Shown piece after piece: positions 17,576 to 26,317 of a stretch of 38,037 bases of DNA (position 1 is the first letter of the stretch; every line of letters begins with the position of its first letter). The position numbers and the translations under genes are program-made. Origin of the DNA: Pseudomonadota bacterium (lineage in GTDB: Bacteria > Pseudomonadota > Alphaproteobacteria > Acetobacterales > Acetobacteraceae); contig JAGXAE010000005.1 of assembly GCA_018971725.1 (NCBI GenBank), positions 1-38,037 of the forward strand. Reading direction: 5' to 3'. Below the pieces are notes generated by a model. That model ran no database searches. It had not been told where the DNA came from and worked only from the letters and a program-made list of their open reading frames with translations.

Positions 17576-17878
17576 TTACTCGAAGCCGGGAAGGGCGATT
17601 TTATGCGCGTCGATCAACGCGCGGAATTCAGGAGAAATGGCGTTCAAATCCACAATATCGATATTGTAGGGCAGGGGGGCTTCCTCAAACGCAGCGGCGA
17701 GATGCGCCATTACGTCAAAGTTCAAGGCTGCCCCTGCGTCAACAGCAAGATCGAGGTCCGAGGCAGGCTTCGCTGTCCCCTTGCTGCGCGAGCCAAATAC
17801 AAACACATGTGCCGGTGGCAACCCGGCGTGCAGGATGGTTTGGACTAACGACAGTTCGCTGGGAGTTACATCGATCAC
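17576..17878 (-). CDS. MntA-like minimal nucleotidyltransferase (putative antitoxin)
   Basis: A 100-residue minimal nucleotidyltransferase of the DNA polymerase beta superfamily. FVFGSRSKGTAKPASDLDLA gives the GSx10DxD signature with G29, S30, D41 and D43; a further acidic strand NIDIVDLN supplies D74/D77. This is the MNT half of MNT/HEPN pairs. In the characterised MntA/HepT system the enzyme neutralises its HEPN partner by adding AMP to a tyrosine. The start is GTG at 17876-17878, overlapping the HEPN stop (GTGA). The next gene is carB, 9 bp away. Placement between carA and carB means expression should follow pyrimidine/arginine demand. Confidence 0.85.
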   Translation of the reverse strand: MIDVTPSELSLVQTILHAGLPPAHVFVFGSRSKGTAKPASDLDLAVDAGAALNFDVMAHLAAAFEEAPLPYNIDIVDLNAISPEFRALIDAHKIALPGFE

Positions 17879-18270
17879 CTTTGCCGTGCCTCGATCTGTG
17901 TGGCGAGATGATGCGCCGCGATAGCGAAGGCGGGTATTTTAGTGATGACCTCGAGAGCCTTGGTTTCGTCATACGCATGGCTTGTGGCGTTGCGCGCGTT
18001 ACGAAAGGCAACCCACGTATCCCAGCTTTCCGCCAGCAATCCGCGAGCGAAACCCAAACGAATCAAGTCGGGAAAGGACAGTTCGCCGACACCGGCAGGT
18101 TCCGTCGTTTCCAGATAGCGCCGCAGCATCTTGTGGCTTAACTCATAGGTATATTCAAAACGCTGGATGCAGGCGTCGCGAACAAATTTGTCTCCCGGCC
18201 TGTCCGCCAGCGCGTCCAAACCTTCATCCAGCGTTGCCAGCGCACGATGCAGGGTAGAAAGATCGATCAC
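17875..18270 (-). CDS. HepT/HI0074-like HEPN protein (putative RNase toxin)
   Basis: A 131-residue all-helical protein of the HI0074 nucleotidyltransferase-substrate-binding/HEPN family. FEYTYELSHKMLRRYLE (about 38-54) is the family signature. FRNARNATSHAYD carries the HEPN catalytic motif R93-x4-H98 and, two residues on, Y100. This R-x4-H-x-Y arrangement is the site reported to be AMPylated by MntA in MntA/HepT systems, so the toxin active site looks intact. The GTG start overlaps the carA stop by 4 bp (GTGA), and its stop overlaps the MNT start in the same way. This fixes a carA-HEPN-MNT-carB order with tight coupling. Confidence 0.85.
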   Translation of the reverse strand: MIDLSTLHRALATLDEGLDALADRPGDKFVRDACIQRFEYTYELSHKMLRRYLETTEPAGVGELSFPDLIRLGFARGLLAESWDTWVAFRNARNATSHAYDETKALEVITKIPAFAIAAHHLATQIEARQR

Positions 18271-19595
18271 CCCATCAGCTCCACAAACCGCTTGAACAGA
18301 TAGGCGCTGTCGCTCGGCCCCGGCGAGGCTTCCGGGTGGTACTGCACGGAGAAGACTTTCTTCGCCTTCGCCTGGATGCCCTCGTTCGAGCCGTCGAACA
18401 GCGACACATGGGTCACCTCCACGCCTGCGGGCAGGGATTTTTCATCCACAGCGAAGCCATGATTTTGCGAGGTGATCTCCACCTTGCCGGTGGTCAGATC
18501 CTTCACCGGCTGGTTCGCACCCCGGTGGCCGCGCTCCAGCTTGTAGGTTTTGCCGCCGAGGGCCGTCGCCAAAAGCTGGTGGCCAAGGCAGATGCCGAAA
18601 ATCGGCACACCCGCCTGCATGATGCCCTGGATGGCCGGCACGGCATATTTCGCCGTCGCCGCCGGGTCGCCGGGGCCGTTGGAGAGGAACACGCCATCCG
18701 GCATCAGCCCCAGAATTTGCTGGGCCGTATAGGTGGCGGGCACCACCGTCACCTGGCAGCCGGCGGAAGCCAGCGAGCGGAGAATATTGCGCTTGGCCCC
18801 GTAATCGATGGCGACCACACGCTTGCCGCCATTGGTTTCGGCAAAGCCGTTTTCCCAGCTCCAAATGCCGTCCGCCCATTTATAGGCCTGGGTGCAGGAA
18901 ACTTCCTTGGCCAGATCCAGCCCTTCCAGCCCGGCCCAGTCCGCCGCCTGCTTGGCCAGCGCCTTCAAATCGAACTTGCCGTCCTCGGGGAAGCACAGCA
19001 CCGCATTCGGCGCGCCAAGGTCGCGGATGCGCAAGGTCAGGGCCCGCGTGTCCACCCCGGCGATGCCCGGAATGTTCATCGTCTTCAGCCAGCCGCCGAG
19101 GTTGTTCGTGGCCCGATAGTTGGAGGGGGCGGTGAAATCCTCTTTCGTCACCAACCCGCGCGCGAAAATCTGCGGGGCCTCCATGTCTTCCTTGTTCGTG
19201 CCCACATTGCCGATATGCGGGAAGGTAAAGGTGACGATCTGTCCGGCGAAGGAGGGGTCGGTCAGCGTTTCCTGATACCCGGTCATGCCGGTGGAGAAGC
19301 ACAGCTCGGAAGGCTTGGTGGTGCCGAAGGCGCCAAAGCCCCGGCCCCAGAACACGCTGCCATCCCCCAGCACCAGGGCGGCGGTGGCACCCGGCGGCAC
19401 TTCCGTGCTTTCCGGCGCGCCCGAAAAATCTTCCCAGGCGAGGCCGGTTGCGGCCATAATCGCGGGCCAATGGCGCGACGGGATGGACCCAGCGCTGCGC
19501 CATTTGCGGACGGCTTCGGGAGAGACGCCGGTGAGGGTGGCGGCAGCCTCGTTGCCGCCCAGGCGGCGCAAGATTTCTTCTATTGGCGTGTGCAT
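18267..19595 (-). CDS. carA: Carbamoyl-phosphate synthase small subunit with N-terminal HTH-like extension
   Basis: A 442-residue protein, about 60 residues longer than typical CarA. From about residue 70 (TAALVLGDGSVFWGRGFGAF) it is a normal glutamine amidotransferase subunit: CFSTGMTGYQETLTDPS, NGPGDPAATA, the nucleophile C336 in GICLGHQ, and H420/E422 in VQYHPEASPGP. It supplies ammonia to CarB. The extra N-terminus (IEEILRRLGGNEAAATLTGV, then SPEAVRKWRSAGSIPSRHW) reads as a small Cro-like helix-turn-helix. A similar fused segment is known in CarA and some isoprenoid enzymes of related bacteria (a carph-isopro domain). The ATG at 19595 is the only start that includes it. A later start near residue 70 would drop the extension and cannot be formally excluded. 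Confidence 0.95.
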   Translation of the reverse strand: MHTPIEEILRRLGGNEAAATLTGVSPEAVRKWRSAGSIPSRHWPAIMAATGLAWEDFSGAPESTEVPPGATAALVLGDGSVFWGRGFGAFGTTKPSELCFSTGMTGYQETLTDPSFAGQIVTFTFPHIGNVGTNKEDMEAPQIFARGLVTKEDFTAPSNYRATNNLGGWLKTMNIPGIAGVDTRALTLRIRDLGAPNAVLCFPEDGKFDLKALAKQAADWAGLEGLDLAKEVSCTQAYKWADGIWSWENGFAETNGGKRVVAIDYGAKRNILRSLASAGCQVTVVPATYTAQQILGLMPDGVFLSNGPGDPAATAKYAVPAIQGIMQAGVPIFGICLGHQLLATALGGKTYKLERGHRGANQPVKDLTTGKVEITSQNHGFAVDEKSLPAGVEVTHVSLFDGSNEGIQAKAKKVFSVQYHPEASPGPSDSAYLFKRFVELMG

Positions 19596-19646
19596 GGTAT
19601 CTTCTTAGCGGAATTTTATTCCAGCCTCAACGATACTATATAGGCA

Positions 19647-19663
19647 CCGGAAATTTTTTCCGG
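19647..19663. promoter_or_regulatory. Short palindrome in the carA/yqeY divergent promoter region
   Basis: CCGGAAA (19647-19653) and TTTCCGG (19657-19663) form a 7-bp inverted repeat around TTT. It lies in the 82-bp A+T-rich gap between the divergent carA and yqeY genes, just upstream of the yqeY ribosome-binding site. It could be an operator or a leader hairpin. No regulator can be assigned from the sequence, though the HTH on CarA is an obvious candidate to test. Confidence 0.35.
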
Positions 19664-19677
19664 ATTGGAGAGACGAA

Positions 19678-20136
19678 GTGAGCCTACGTGAGAAACTGAC
19701 CGCCGCCGTGAAGGAATCGATGCTGGCCCGCAATGCGGAGCGCACCTCGGCCCTGCGCATGATCCAGGCCAAGCTGAAGGACACGGATATTGCCGCCCGC
19801 CCGAAAGGCGTGGAGCAGGTTCCCGATGACGAAATTCTGGCCATGCTGCGCTCCATGATCAAATCCCGCCGCGATTCCGTGGCACTTTATCGCCAGGGCG
19901 GGCGCGAGGACCTGGCGGGCAAGGAGGAGCACGAGATTGCCGTGATCTCTGAATTTCTGCCGCAAACGCTGGAAGGCGAGGCGCTGGACGCCGCGATTAA
20001 AGAGGCCGTTGCGGCCACCGGGGCCACCAGTGCCAAGGACATGGGCAAGGTGATCGGTGCGCTGAAGGCCAAGCATGGCGCGGCTTTGGACATGGGCATG
20101 GCCTCCGCCGCCGTAAAAGCCGCCCTAGCAGGGTAA
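19678..20136 (+). CDS. yqeY: YqeY/GatB-like domain protein
   Basis: A 152-residue protein of the YqeY family, related to the tRNA-binding C-terminal domain of GatB. Features include LREKLTAAVKESMLARNAER, SALRMIQAKLKDTD, EILAMLRSMIKSRRDSVALY, EEHEIAVISEFLPQ and AKDMGKVIGALKAKHG. The role in bacteria is not settled; an effect on tRNA handling is presumed. The start is GTG at 19678, preceded by a strong GGAGAGACGAA. It is the first gene of the yqeY-dnaG-rpoD string, occupying the place that rpsU takes in E. coli. Its stop directly abuts the dnaG ATG. Confidence 0.92.
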   Translation: MSLREKLTAAVKESMLARNAERTSALRMIQAKLKDTDIAARPKGVEQVPDDEILAMLRSMIKSRRDSVALYRQGGREDLAGKEEHEIAVISEFLPQTLEGEALDAAIKEAVAATGATSAKDMGKVIGALKAKHGAALDMGMASAAVKAALAG

Positions 20137-21963
20137 ATGGCGCTACCGGCCAATTTTCTGGAGGAGCTTCGGACCCGGCTACCGATCGCCACGGTGATCG
20201 GCAAAACGGTGAAGCTCACCCGCTCCGGCCGGGAGCGCAAGGGATGCTGCCCCTTCCATGGGGAAAAAACCCCGTCCTTCTATGTATATGATGACCACTA
20301 CCATTGCTTCGGCTGCGGCGAACATGGGGACATCATCACCTTTGTGATGAAATCCACCGGCGCGGGGTTCATGGAGGCGGTGGAGGATTTGGCGGGCCAG
20401 GCGGGGTTGGAAGTGCCCAAGCCCACGCCCCAGGCCGCCGAGGCCGAGGCGCGGCGCGCCACGCTCGCCGAGGTGCTGGAGGAGGCCTGTAAGGAATATC
20501 AGCTTTGGCTTTGGGGTCAGGAAGGCAGGCCGGCGCTGGATTATCTGCGCGGGCGCGGGCTGACGGACGACACCATCCGGCGGTTTCAGCTTGGCTGGTC
20601 TGGTGCCGGGCGCGGGGCGCTGGCGGCGGCACTGCGGGGGCGGAACATAAAGCCGGACCAGCTGATTGAGGCCGGGCTGATGAAGCCGGGCGAGCGCGGG
20701 CCGGTGGATATGTTCTTTGGCCGGGTGATGTTTCCCATCCGCGACCGGCGCGGGGGGCTGATCTCCTTCGGCGGACGGATCATGGGCGATGGCCAGCCCA
20801 AATATGTGAACGGGCCGGAAACCCCGCTATTCTCCAAGCGCCGCTCGCTCTACGGGCTGAATCTGGCGCGCGAGGCGGTGCGCAAGGGGGCGGCGATGAT
20901 CATCGTCGAGGGCTATATGGATGTCATCGCCCTCTCCCAGGCCGGGTTTACCGGCGCGGTGGCTCCACTCGGCACCGCGCTGACCGAGGAACATCTGGAG
21001 GAGATCTGGAAGCTCTCGCCCGAGCCAGTGGTGTGTTTTGATGGCGACGCGGCGGGCCAGCGCGCGGCGCTGAAAACGGTTGAACTGGCGCTGACCCAGC
21101 TCTCCCCTGATAAATCATTGAAATTGCTTCGCTTACCGGCTAAGGACGACCCAGACAGCCTGATCAAGCGGGGCGGCAAACAAGCCTTTGAGGCTGAGTT
21201 GGCCAAGGCCCAGCCGCTTTCGGCGGTGCTGTTCGGCATGTTGAAGGCCGGGCAGGACACTACCACGCCGGAAGGGCGGGCGCGGCTGCGGCAACGCCTG
21301 TTGGGGGCTGCGAACACAATTCCCGACAAGATGCTGGCGGGAGAATACCGTACGGCGTTGATGGATGCGTTTTTCGCCAACCGGCAGCATCCGGCGCGGC
21401 AGGCGTTTCAGCCGGGCGGTGCTGGGCGGTTTAAACCGGCACCGCCACCCGTGCCAATTCCGCCAAGGTCTTCGCCGGACGTAGAGGCCGCGGATTTCGA
21501 GCGCGGGCGCCTTATGCTGGCGGTGCTGCTCAGGTTTCCATCCTTGATTGCGGGTTTGGACGAAGCCTTTGCCCTTATTGACCTGCCCCCTGACGAGGAG
21601 GGGCTGCGGCATGCCTTGCATGGCTGGGCCGCCAAGGCTGAAACGCAGCATCTTGATTCAGCCTCGCTGCTTACCCATCTCCGGCACCTCGGTTTAGAGG
21701 AATCCGCTCAGAGCCTTCTAAGAAGCACGGCTAAGCATGACGCCTTAGCCGCTGATTCCAGCCCCGCTGAAGCCGTAAAGGCTTGGTGGAGCTGGTATCA
21801 GGTGATGCAGGTGAACGTGAAGACCCTGGCGGCGCAAAGAGACGAGACCTGGGCTTACTGGACAGACCATAAAGACGATCTCGCCGCGTGGGAGAGGCTG
21901 AAAATGTACACTTTGAAACTTAACGAAGCGCTCTCGAACAACGCGGCAATCGAGGATTTTTGA
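20137..21963 (+). CDS. dnaG: DNA primase
   Basis: A 608-residue primase that makes RNA primers for replication. The N-terminal CHC2 zinc-binding domain has C38-x2-H41 and C57-x2-C60 in KGCCPFHGEKTPSFY and HYHCFGCGEHGDI. The Toprim domain contains IIVEGYMDVIALSQAG and, further on, VVCFDGDAAGQRAALK, giving the catalytic Glu and DxD residues. The C-terminal part from about residue 440 is the DnaB helicase-binding region and is less conserved. The start ATG immediately follows the yqeY stop. The final 300 bp have more A+T and contain a hairpin and a possible promoter for rpoD. Confidence 0.97.
   Translation: MALPANFLEELRTRLPIATVIGKTVKLTRSGRERKGCCPFHGEKTPSFYVYDDHYHCFGCGEHGDIITFVMKSTGAGFMEAVEDLAGQAGLEVPKPTPQAAEAEARRATLAEVLEEACKEYQLWLWGQEGRPALDYLRGRGLTDDTIRRFQLGWSGAGRGALAAALRGRNIKPDQLIEAGLMKPGERGPVDMFFGRVMFPIRDRRGGLISFGGRIMGDGQPKYVNGPETPLFSKRRSLYGLNLAREAVRKGAAMIIVEGYMDVIALSQAGFTGAVAPLGTALTEEHLEEIWKLSPEPVVCFDGDAAGQRAALKTVELALTQLSPDKSLKLLRLPAKDDPDSLIKRGGKQAFEAELAKAQPLSAVLFGMLKAGQDTTTPEGRARLRQRLLGAANTIPDKMLAGEYRTALMDAFFANRQHPARQAFQPGGAGRFKPAPPPVPIPPRSSPDVEAADFERGRLMLAVLLRFPSLIAGLDEAFALIDLPPDEEGLRHALHGWAAKAETQHLDSASLLTHLRHLGLEESAQSLLRSTAKHDALAADSSPAEAVKAWWSWYQVMQVNVKTLAAQRDETWAYWTDHKDDLAAWERLKMYTLKLNEALSNNAAIEDF
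21652..21680 (+). promoter_or_regulatory. Candidate RpoH-type promoter inside dnaG, upstream of rpoD
   Basis: CTTGATT (21652-21658) and ACCCATCT (21673-21680), separated by 14 bases, resemble the heat-shock sigma consensus CTTGAAA-N13/14-CCCCATnT. In E. coli a heat-shock promoter for rpoD also lies inside dnaG. A hairpin with an 8-bp stem, CGGCTAAG/CTTAGCCG (21728-21735/21744-21751), lies just downstream. This is a motif match by eye only. Confidence 0.3.
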
Positions 21964-21982
21964 CTTAAACTGGGCCAAACTG

Positions 21983-22012
21983 TTGCCTAGTTATTGACTT
22001 GTAAAATATACG
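21983..22012 (+). promoter_or_regulatory. Candidate sigma-70 promoter for rpoD
   Basis: In the 79-bp gap between dnaG and rpoD, TTGCCT (21983-21988) and TATACG (22007-22012) are spaced by 18 bases and lie about 30 bp before the rpoD ATG. The gap is notably A+T rich. It would let rpoD be transcribed independently of dnaG. Confidence 0.4.
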
Positions 22013-22042
22013 ACCCGCCTAGACCGGAGACTTTATCTGACC

Positions 22043-23947
<1,905 letters not shown>

Positions 23948-23951
23948 GAGC

Positions 23952-24119
23952 GCCCCGATGACGGAGCGGCGTGAGCCGCGCAGTCTGAATCGGGCCGCTT
24001 TAAGGACGCGAGCCCCGATGACGGAGCGGCGTGAGCCGCGCAGTTTGAATCGGGCCGCTTTAAGGACGCGAGCCCCGATGACGGAGCGGCGTGAGCCGCG
24101 CAGTTTGAAGCGGGCCGCA
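23952..24119. repeat. 60-bp tandem repeat, 2.8 copies, with GTGA-loop hairpins
   Basis: Three near-identical units with an exact 60-bp period: 23952-24011, 24012-24071, and a 48-bp partial unit at 24072-24119. Differences are a few single bases. Each unit contains GCGGC-GTGA-GCCGC (first at 23966-23979), a 5-bp GC stem closed by a GNRA-type tetraloop. Because 60 is divisible by 3, the unit is open in several frames. One frame, starting inside the rpoD end at 23940, would encode about 60 residues of a 20-residue repeat starting [11 protein letters not shown] doubt that it is translated. It sits between the rpoD stop and the GNAT gene. Confidence 0.9.
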
Positions 24120-24135
24120 TAAAAGAGAGTGGCCG

Positions 24136-24732
24136 ATGCCTGACATATTGGATTATGCGCGGCCCGCACCTGGAGAACCAACAGAACGCGCCATTGTAAC
24201 GGTGGTGTTCCTGCGCATGATGAACCGGCCAAACCGGCCACGGGCAATGCTGCCAGAAGGTGCCGTGGTGGTGCAGGAGCGGCCGAATCTGGCCCAGTAT
24301 CGCGCGCTTTATAACGAGGTTGGCGAGAAGTGGCTCTGGTGGCTGCGCCGGGTGATGCCGGACCATCTGCTGGAAAAACACCTGGCCAGCAGCAGCGTCG
24401 CGGTTCACGTGCTGCGGGTTGATGGGGAAGTGGCGGGTTTCTTTGAATTGGACGCCAATTACTGGCCCTGCGTTAATCTCAACTATTTCGGCTTGATGCC
24501 AGGTTTCATCGGGCGTGGCCTGGGCAAGCCGCTTCTCGACCTTGCCGTGGACAGGGTATTTGAAGGCGCGACCGCGCTGCGCGGCATGAGCGTGAACACC
24601 TGCAACGCGGACCATCCCCGTGCATTGCCCAACTACCTCGCCGCCGGTTTTACCGAGTATCGCCGCGCGCAGGAGCGCTGGGATATTCCGGTGCGGCTGG
24701 GCTTCACCATTCCGGAGCATTTGCGGGGCTGA
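24136..24732 (+). CDS. GNAT family N-acetyltransferase
   Basis: A 198-residue acetyltransferase using acetyl-CoA. The core includes [20 protein letters not shown], the central strand [20 protein letters not shown] with the pyrophosphate-binding RGLGK, and the C-terminal [20 protein letters not shown], where the Asn and the A-x-x-Y-x-x-x-GF pattern are typical of GNAT enzymes. The substrate is unknown. The ATG at 24136 has weak ribosome-binding potential (AAAAGAGAG). Its stop overlaps the ATG of the pseudouridine synthase. The first five residues (MPDIL) and the surrounding DNA repeat at the start of that next gene. Confidence 0.88.
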   Translation: MPDILDYARPAPGEPTERAIVTVVFLRMMNRPNRPRAMLPEGAVVVQERPNLAQYRALYNEVGEKWLWWLRRVMPDHLLEKHLASSSVAVHVLRVDGEVAGFFELDANYWPCVNLNYFGLMPGFIGRGLGKPLLDLAVDRVFEGATALRGMSVNTCNADHPRALPNYLAAGFTEYRRAQERWDIPVRLGFTIPEHLRG

Positions 24733-25376
24733 TGCCGGACATATTGTTTGAGGACACCCGCGCTTTGGTGGTGAACAAGCCAGCGGGCCTGCCGGTGCAT
24801 CCTGGCCGGGCGCGCGGGCCGAGTGTCGAGGATTTCTTCCCCGCCTGGCGGCGCGGCAAGAATGGCCCCTGGCTGGCGCACAGGCTGGACCAGGATACGG
24901 CGGGGTGCCTGCTTATTGCCCGTAAAAAGTCGTTTTTGCTGGAGGCCCAGGCACTGCTGGCCGAAGGCGAGGGCAGGGTGGAGAAGATATACTGGGCGGT
25001 CTTGCGGGGCGTGCCGGAAGGCGGCGCGGGCGAGATAAACGCGCCATTGGCGAAGGTGACGCAAGGGCGGCAATGGCGCATGGCGGTGAAGGCGGATGGG
25101 GCGCCGGCGCGGACGCTCTGGCGGGTGCTGGGTACCCATGGCGGCCAATCGCTGGTTGAGTTTTCTCTCCTCACCGGCCGCACCCACCAGATAAGGGCGC
25201 ATGCGGCGCATCTTGGGCATCCGGTGGCGGGCGACCCGGTTTATGGGGATGGGCAGGGAAAGATGAGCCTGCTGGCGCGCCGGCTGGTTTTGCCTTTGGC
25301 CGAACCTGTGGCGGCGACCGCGCCGCCGCCCGCCCATATGGCTGGTTTCATCGAGGCTTGCATTGGAACGGTCTGA
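24732..25376 (+). CDS. RluA-family RNA pseudouridine synthase
   Basis: A 214-residue pseudouridine synthase of the RluA/TruC type, converting selected uridines in rRNA or t[17 protein letters not shown] is motif [15 protein letters not shown] carries the catalytic D53, and [20 protein letters not shown] with GDPVYG forms the late motifs. It lacks an N-terminal S4 domain and is on the short side, so the RNA target cannot be named. Its ATG overlaps the TGA of the GNAT gene, and its end overlaps the small DUF3553 frame, so the three are translationally linked. Confidence 0.92.
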   Translation: MPDILFEDTRALVVNKPAGLPVHPGRARGPSVEDFFPAWRRGKNGPWLAHRLDQDTAGCLLIARKKSFLLEAQALLAEGEGRVEKIYWAVLRGVPEGGAGEINAPLAKVTQGRQWRMAVKADGAPARTLWRVLGTHGGQSLVEFSLLTGRTHQIRAHAAHLGHPVAGDPVYGDGQGKMSLLARRLVLPLAEPVAATAPPPAHMAGFIEACIGTV

Positions 25377-25539
25377 GTTTGAACCCGGCCAGTATGTGCG
25401 GCTTGCCGGACGGCCGGAATGGGGGCTGGGCCAGGTGCAAAGCGCTGTTGGCCACCGCGTGACGGTGAATTTTGAGCATGCCGGCAAGGTGCTGGTGGAC
25501 ACTAAGACAGCGATGCTGGAGCACGCCGAGCCGGATTGA
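25363..25539 (+). CDS. DUF3553 small protein
   Basis: A 58-residue frame from a TTG at 25363-25365, overlapping the end of the pseudouridine synthase gene by 14 bp. The sequence [20 protein letters not shown], then QVQSAVGHRVTVNFEHAGKV, matches the DUF3553 pattern (PG-x2-V, P-x-WGLGQVQS, VNFEHAGK) found in small alphaproteobacterial proteins, often beside DNA-repair helicases. It has a tudor/SH3-like look, and a nucleic-acid or helicase-partner role is only a guess. The TTG is the only credible start in this region; the conserved core begins about 5 residues later. Confidence 0.75.
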   Translation: MERSEFEPGQYVRLAGRPEWGLGQVQSAVGHRVTVNFEHAGKVLVDTKTAMLEHAEPD

Positions 25540-25546
25540 CTGGAGC

Positions 25547-26140
25547 TTAAAAGGCGACGCGCTGATCCTTCAGCCGGTAGAATTCGTCCACTTGGTTGCC
25601 ACTGGTGTCGATATGCGCGACGCGGGCGTATTTCACCCATGAGCCATCATTCAGTTGCACCCGGTTGGAGCGCACATTGCCGACATAGCCGTAGACGGTC
25701 AGGTTTCGGTAGCCGAAATGCGCCATCCAAGCCTTGAAAATCGAGGCGAAGGAATCACCCACGTCGTCGGCGCGGCCGCCGTTGCAAACCGCCAGGCGTA
25801 GATCCGTCAGCGCCGTGCTCAGCCCCTCCTTATGAAGATGCCGGGCTAGGGTCTTCGGGGTATAGGATTTGTCTTCGCCGCTATCGCGGGTCGCGGAGAC
25901 CTCGAAGCTGTTGGCGCTCAGTGTGTCGTCGCCATGGATCATCACGAAAAGCCGTTCATTACTGGGGTGCATCCGCAGCGCACCCTTGCCCAGCAATCGA
26001 CGTCCGGTTTTTACGAAGCCTGTCGAGGTATTGGTAATGATGGTGTAACCGACTTTTCCGGCACGGATTGCCTCGTCATTCCACTGAGTGGCGATGCCGA
26101 GCACGCCAGGATCAGCAACTGGCAGATAAATCGCAGTCAT
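25547..26140 (-). CDS. Hypothetical protein with caspase-like (clan CD) His/Cys motifs
   Basis: A 197-residue soluble protein of unknown function. I chose the ATG at 26138-26140 because GGGGGAAGAAACC gives it a ribosome-binding site; the in-frame upstream extension runs antisense over the moaA leader. Two motifs stand out: ERLFVMIHGDD (H69), a hydrophobic strand ending in His-Gly, and TDLRLAVCNGGRADD (C119), a hydrophobic strand ending in Cys. They are followed by SFASIFKAWMAHFGYRNLTV. This His-Gly then Cys order, about 50 residues apart, is the dyad pattern of clan CD peptidases (caspases, gingipains, CHAT, C80). No signal peptide, membrane segment or partner gene is visible. It is divergent from moaA. 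Confidence 0.6.
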   Translation of the reverse strand: MTAIYLPVADPGVLGIATQWNDEAIRAGKVGYTIITNTSTGFVKTGRRLLGKGALRMHPSNERLFVMIHGDDTLSANSFEVSATRDSGEDKSYTPKTLARHLHKEGLSTALTDLRLAVCNGGRADDVGDSFASIFKAWMAHFGYRNLTVYGYVGNVRSNRVQLNDGSWVKYARVAHIDTSGNQVDEFYRLKDQRVAF

Positions 26141-26317
26141 GGTTTCTTCCCCCTCATCGATCGCGTGCGGCCTCGCGGTGGCTGGCCCTGCCTGGGTTTT
26201 AAGGGGTGACAATTTAATTGAACAGAAAATAGTTGCGCTAACCGCACGGGTGCCGCGATGTCCGCTCAACCCGGCCGTGATTGCAAAAATACCGAATTGG
26301 TCCGAAATAGGGCGATT

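Noticed and set aside
23952-24119. CRISPR array
   Set aside because: The repeats are contiguous 60-bp units without spacers, and no cas genes are present.
26141-26317. Molybdenum-cofactor riboswitch upstream of moaA
   Set aside because: I looked for the conserved stem architecture and did not find a convincing match; the leader shows no strong paired elements. A covariance-model search would settle it.
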